Assembly: GCA_964420405.1 (NCBI GenBank)
Contig: CAYQTL010000026.1
Coordinates: 1-53,202, forward strand
Origin: CAYQTL01 sp964420405
GTDB lineage: Bacteria; Acidobacteriota; Thermoanaerobaculia; Thermoanaerobaculales; Sulfomarinibacteraceae
Reading direction: 5' to 3'
Length of the DNA: 53,202 nucleotides
Shown: positions 50,076 through 53,202 of the stretch, one piece after another
Layout: each line of letters opens with the position of its first letter
Position numbering within the stretch: the first letter of the stretch is position 1
Position numbers and translations under genes: made by a program
The notes under the pieces: generated by a model
The model's input: only the letters and a program-made list of their open reading frames with translations
The model's database searches: none
What the model was told of the DNA's origin: nothing

Positions 50076-50248
50076 GTTCACCACCCGTCATCCTGAGCGA
50101 GCGGAGCGCCCTTCAGGGCGCGGTTCACAACCCGTCATCCTGAGCGAGCGGAGCGCCCTTCAGGGCGCGGAGGGAGTCGAAGGATCTCCCCGCCGACGGC
50201 GCCGTCGATCGTCCGGGTCGAATCCGGCGCGGAGCTCAGGATGACGGG
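50076..50248. repeat. Tandem copies of the dispersed CCTGAGCG repeat forming a large hairpin
   Basis: A 47-bp unit is repeated at 50076-50122 and 50123-50169. It contains CCCGTCATCCTGAGCGAGCG and the hairpin GCGCCC-TTCA-GGGCGC. The second copy continues to GAGTCGAAGGATCT (50187). The CCCGTCATCCTGAGC of copy two (50131-50145) is exactly reverse-complementary to 50234-50248, giving 15-bp terminal inverted repeats about 120 bp apart. Related copies occur at 3605-3644 and 21351-21385. It lies between convergent genes. Confidence 0.85.
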
Positions 50249-50307
50249 CCGGGGTCAGATGTGCCGGGTGCCACCCGCCCGGCTGACCGGCGCCGCGAGC
50301 GGGCCGA

Positions 50308-52704
50308 TCAGCCGCCGACGACCGACGACCAGGCGGAGAGGTCGCCGGCTTCGAAGCCGTCGGCGAAGATCTCGTCGGGGGGCGGCAGCTCGTCGACCCA
50401 GACCGTGACCTCGTCGGTCGCGCCGCCCTCGCGGGTGAGCGCCAGGACGCGGTACGTGGTCGAGTCGGCGGGGGCGACCGTCCGCACGCCCGTCGGGGCC
50501 GTCGAGGACCGCAGCACCGCGCGGTCGACGGTGACCTCGAGCGGCGTCCCCGACGGCACGCCCCAGGTGAGGTCGGACGACTCGCCGCCGACCAGAACCT
50601 GCGGGTCGGCTGCGAGCGTCACCGACGGCAGCGGCGCCGCCGTCACCGTCGCCTGGTCGGTGGTGAGGCCGAGGTCGAGCACGTGGCCGCCGACGCCGGC
50701 ATCGGCCAGCCCCCAGGTGGCCCCCAGGGGGACGCCATCGAGGGTCGCCGTCTGGGGCGAGGACCACGCGTATGCGAGCGAGGTCGTGGCCGACGGCGCC
50801 GGATCGCCGACCGCGTGGACCCCCAGCACCGACGGCGGCGCCGCCGTGATCCCCCCGGCCTCGGGGATCTCGGTGAGCTCCACGTTGTCGACGGTCGACC
50901 GGGAGCTGGCGTTGAGCCCCGCGACGGAGAGGGATCCCAGTGACGGGCTCTGCAGCACGGTGCCGCCGGCCACCGACGGCAGGATCCGGTTGCCGTTGAA
51001 CAGCACCGTGCTGACGCCCGGATGGTCGGCGAAGTCCTGATCGCGCAGCTCGACGGCACCGTTGCCCGCCATCACGCTGTCCCGCAGCTCGCCCGTCACG
51101 TCGAGCGCGCGCGCCTCGTCGGGGATCGTCCACAGCACGCTGCCGGTGGCGCCGGAGAGGTTCGCGTTGTCGAGGAACGTGCAGTCGGCGGCGTCGAGGT
51201 TGGAGCCGCTCACGGCCAGCGCAGCGGCCGTGTCGCCGGCGACGTTGCCGGCGAAGATCGTGCGCCGCAGGACGAGATCGGACTCGGCGACCACCCGGAT
51301 CCCCGCGCCGCGGCCGTTGGTGGCCGGGGCGGTGGCCCCCAGCACCATCGAGTCCGCGAGGTCCACCGTGGCGAGGCTGCCGTTGACGCCGCCGCCGGCG
51401 CCGCCGTCCTCGATCACGTCGCAGCCGTACAGCACCGAGTCCCTGACCGTGAGTGTGGCGCGGTTCTCGGCCGCGGTCCCCATCGGCGTGACGCCGCCCG
51501 TGCCGTAGCGGCGGTTGGTGTCGCCCTGCACGAAGACGCATCCGCCGCGGGCCGCGCCCCCGCCGGCGTAGCCGATCAGCAGGGACCGCTCCACCGCCAC
51601 CTCGGCGGGCGGGCGGTTGACGTCGCCGTCGGTGCCCGTGTCGTTGGAGCGGGCCGCGATCACGCCGCCGTTGTTGGCGCCCGAGTCGTTGCCCTCCGCG
51701 AGGTTCTCCGTGAACTCGCAGTCCTCCACCACCACCTGCGCCCGGTAGGAGTTGATCGCCCCTCCGGTGCGCGCACGATTGCCCACGAACCGGGAGTGGA
51801 CGATCTCGATGATCGCGTCGTTCTCGATGTTGACGGCGCCGCCCGCCGGCGGCGAAGGGGGCGTCACCGACGGATGGTTCTCCGCGTCGTTCTGCTCGAA
51901 GGTGCAGTTCGTCACGACCACGCGGGCGGCCAGCTCCGGGTCGGCGTCGTAGGTACCGATGACGTACACCGCGCCGCCGGCGAAGCCGCTGACGTTGCCC
52001 GTGAACCGGCTCGACGCGATCCACGCCTCGGCGTTGCCGACGTGGACCGCGCCGCCCGCCGCCGACGCCCGCTGGTCCGGCCCGTCGGTCCGGTTGCCGG
52101 TGAACACCGCGCCGGTGACGGCGACGAACGAGCCGCTCCCGATCGCGATCGCGCCGCCTTCGTTGTCGGCCCGGTTGGACTCCCACCGGCAGTCCACGAA
52201 GTGGGCGGTGGAGTCGTTGTACACCGCCGTGCCGCCGCCACCGGTGACCGGCATCGCGGCGACGTTGTCGCGGAAGATGCACCGCACGAAGGTCGCGACC
52301 GCCCAGCGCACGGTGACGCCGCCGGCGATCGCGTCGACCGTCGACAGCCCGTCGGCGAAGACGAGGTCCTCGAACACGATCGAGTCGTCCGGGTCGTTGG
52401 AGGCGCCGGTGTACTCCACCACCGGACGCACGCCCTCGCCCGTCAGCACCGCCTCGCCCGAGCCCGGCGACGGCCCGCGCAGGGTGAACGAGCGCCGCGG
52501 GTTGCGGATCTCGAACCCGCCGGTGGGAGCGGGGTAGACCCCCGGCGCCAGCTCGATCACCCCGCCGGGCGGAACCTGCAGCAGGGCCGCCCACAGCTCG
52601 GCGCTGTCGGTCACCGGGATCACCGTCCCCGCCGACGCGGCCCCGGCGGCCACCAGGGTCGCGAGGGAGAGAAGGCAGGCGAGTCGCGTCGTCGTTCCCG
52701 TCAC
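50308..52704 (-). CDS. Large secreted parallel beta-helix protein with C-terminal DGFEAGD-x3-WS tail
   Basis: Exported protein of 798 residues. The signal peptide LACLLSLATLVAAGAASA is followed by PGGVIELAPGVYPAP, the entry of a right-handed beta-helix. Many turns of the type GGAI/GGAV-x-N and FVGNRA, FTGNVS, FTENLA repeat every 25-60 residues, as in polymorphic outer membrane or pectate-lyase-like proteins. After about 560 residues it changes to immunoglobulin-like beta domains. It ends IFADGFEAGDLSAWSSVVGG, a tail seen on many secreted proteins of related bacteria and probably a sorting signal. The GTG at 52704 is chosen because the signal peptide follows and a GACAAT box is 6 nt upstream. 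Confidence 0.85.
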   Translation of the reverse strand: MTGTTTRLACLLSLATLVAAGAASAGTVIPVTDSAELWAALLQVPPGGVIELAPGVYPAPTGGFEIRNPRRSFTLRGPSPGSGEAVLTGEGVRPVVEYTGASNDPDDSIVFEDLVFADGLSTVDAIAGGVTVRWAVATFVRCIFRDNVAAMPVTGGGGTAVYNDSTAHFVDCRWESNRADNEGGAIAIGSGSFVAVTGAVFTGNRTDGPDQRASAAGGAVHVGNAEAWIASSRFTGNVSGFAGGAVYVIGTYDADPELAARVVVTNCTFEQNDAENHPSVTPPSPPAGGAVNIENDAIIEIVHSRFVGNRARTGGAINSYRAQVVVEDCEFTENLAEGNDSGANNGGVIAARSNDTGTDGDVNRPPAEVAVERSLLIGYAGGGAARGGCVFVQGDTNRRYGTGGVTPMGTAAENRATLTVRDSVLYGCDVIEDGGAGGGVNGSLATVDLADSMVLGATAPATNGRGAGIRVVAESDLVLRRTIFAGNVAGDTAAALAVSGSNLDAADCTFLDNANLSGATGSVLWTIPDEARALDVTGELRDSVMAGNGAVELRDQDFADHPGVSTVLFNGNRILPSVAGGTVLQSPSLGSLSVAGLNASSRSTVDNVELTEIPEAGGITAAPPSVLGVHAVGDPAPSATTSLAYAWSSPQTATLDGVPLGATWGLADAGVGGHVLDLGLTTDQATVTAAPLPSVTLAADPQVLVGGESSDLTWGVPSGTPLEVTVDRAVLRSSTAPTGVRTVAPADSTTYRVLALTREGGATDEVTVWVDELPPPDEIFADGFEAGDLSAWSSVVGG

Positions 52705-53202
52705 GGCGCCATTGTCGCCGATCCGGCCGCTCCGGGTCGTGTGGCGCGTCACATCGGGCGCGACCGCCCCCCACGGGTGCATCGTGAACGCGTCGCTCAC
52801 CCGAGCGGGCTCGGGCGTCCGCGTCCGAGCCCTCCGATGCAGGGCCACGACCGGCGTCATCGGACCCGGAGGGGGCGCGGACGGGCCTTCGTGCCCGCCG
52901 GGATCGGGAACATCCGCGGAGGAGCGATCGTGGATGTTGCCGAGGGGGTCCCAGGGAGGTCGTCGCAGGAGAGGGCGGGGGGCGGCGTACACCCACTCGC
53001 TCAACCGTGGATGTCGCCGCGGTCACAGGCCGCGGGCAACTGGATCAGGATCGGGTTCGGGACGGTGGCGGGCACCCTGCGGAGGTCGAGGGAGATCCTC
53101 CGACTCGCTGCCCGGCGACCCGTCGCGCCGGCGTGCCCGTGCGCTCTGCGCCCGGCGACCCCCCGGGATGAGCGGGCGGTTGATGGCCACCCCACCCACC
53201 CT
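52705..53202. other. Window-end intergenic stretch with a composite repeat
   Basis: No supported gene is seen in these 498 bp; small open frames lack start signals and are Arg/Ala-rich. GGATCAGGATCGGGTTCGGG at 53042-53061 is a hexamer-type block, followed at 53065-53111 by a 47-bp copy of the sequence at 21323-21369 (about 43 of 47 identical). The same order, hexamer block then 47-bp unit, occurs at both sites. Confidence 0.65.
52711..52716 (-). promoter_or_regulatory. -10 box (GACAAT) for the beta-helix gene, leaderless arrangement
   Basis: GACAAT on the minus strand lies 6 nt before the GTG start at 52704; GGCGCC lies between and there is no ribosome binding site. Confidence 0.4.

Noticed and set aside
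53001..53195. A 64-codon minus-strand open frame at the right end
   Set aside because: It runs through repeat sequence, is Arg/Ala-rich, and has no ribosome binding site or -10 box.

Overview
The window is very GC-rich chromosomal DNA with tightly packed bacterial genes on both strands and no rRNA, tRNA, phage or transposase gene that I can see. Several traits together suggest an Acidobacteriota-like bacterium, perhaps near Thermoanaerobaculia: four sulfatase-fold lipoproteins, an FG-GAP/UnbV lipoprotein, a mitochondrial-type aconitase, a secreted beta-helix protein ending in DGFEAGD-x3-WS, and a candidate ceramide pathway. This placement is inference; the window holds no rRNA or ribosomal protein marker.

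Layout. 0-5 kb: penicillin-acylase-like hydrolase, tsaB, rimI and a DHH phosphoesterase. 5-9 kb: a GNAT acyltransferase overlapping a serine-palmitoyltransferase-like enzyme, with an extended SDR just upstream, together a candidate bacterial ceramide set. 8.9-10.1 kb: queD and queE (7-deazaguanine). 10-18 kb: a CHASE-GGDEF-EAL protein, uvrC, a sulfatase-fold lipoprotein, rnc and a Mut7-C protein. 18-24.4 kb: aconitase, a degenerate GGDEF protein, a PepSY-like membrane protein with a DUF4920 partner, radC, a Fur/PerR regulator and a NifU-like protein. 24.5-27.4 kb: an overlapping ECF sigma / zinc-finger anti-sigma / membrane protein operon followed by a secreted protein. 27.7-50 kb: a surface-glycan region with UnbV, three more sulfatase-fold lipoproteins, six glycosyltransferases, a methyltransferase-kinase-coiled-coil protein resembling the WbdD chain terminator, and a secreted beta-rich protein. 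50-53 kb: a large secreted beta-helix protein and repeats.

The most unusual layer lies between the genes. At least eight intergenic spaces carry hexanucleotide arrays of (CCCGAT/CCCGTT)n or (GGGATC)n type. Many have four or more G-triplets with 3-nt loops, the canonical G-quadruplex pattern. Six loci place a C-rich block before a G-rich block, so the blocks can pair. A second dispersed repeat (core CGTCATCCTGAGCGAGCGG, with a GCGCCC-TTCA-GGGCGC hairpin), a 168-bp near-perfect palindrome on the aconitase stop codon, a 12-bp tandem repeat and a 27-bp direct repeat pair add to this.

Start sites fall into two classes. One has GGAGG-type ribosome binding sites. The other has a TANNNT-like -10 box only 6-9 nt before the start codon and no Shine-Dalgarno, which suggests frequent leaderless transcripts. 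Where possible I chose starts from these signals, signal peptides, or 4-bp stop/start overlaps.
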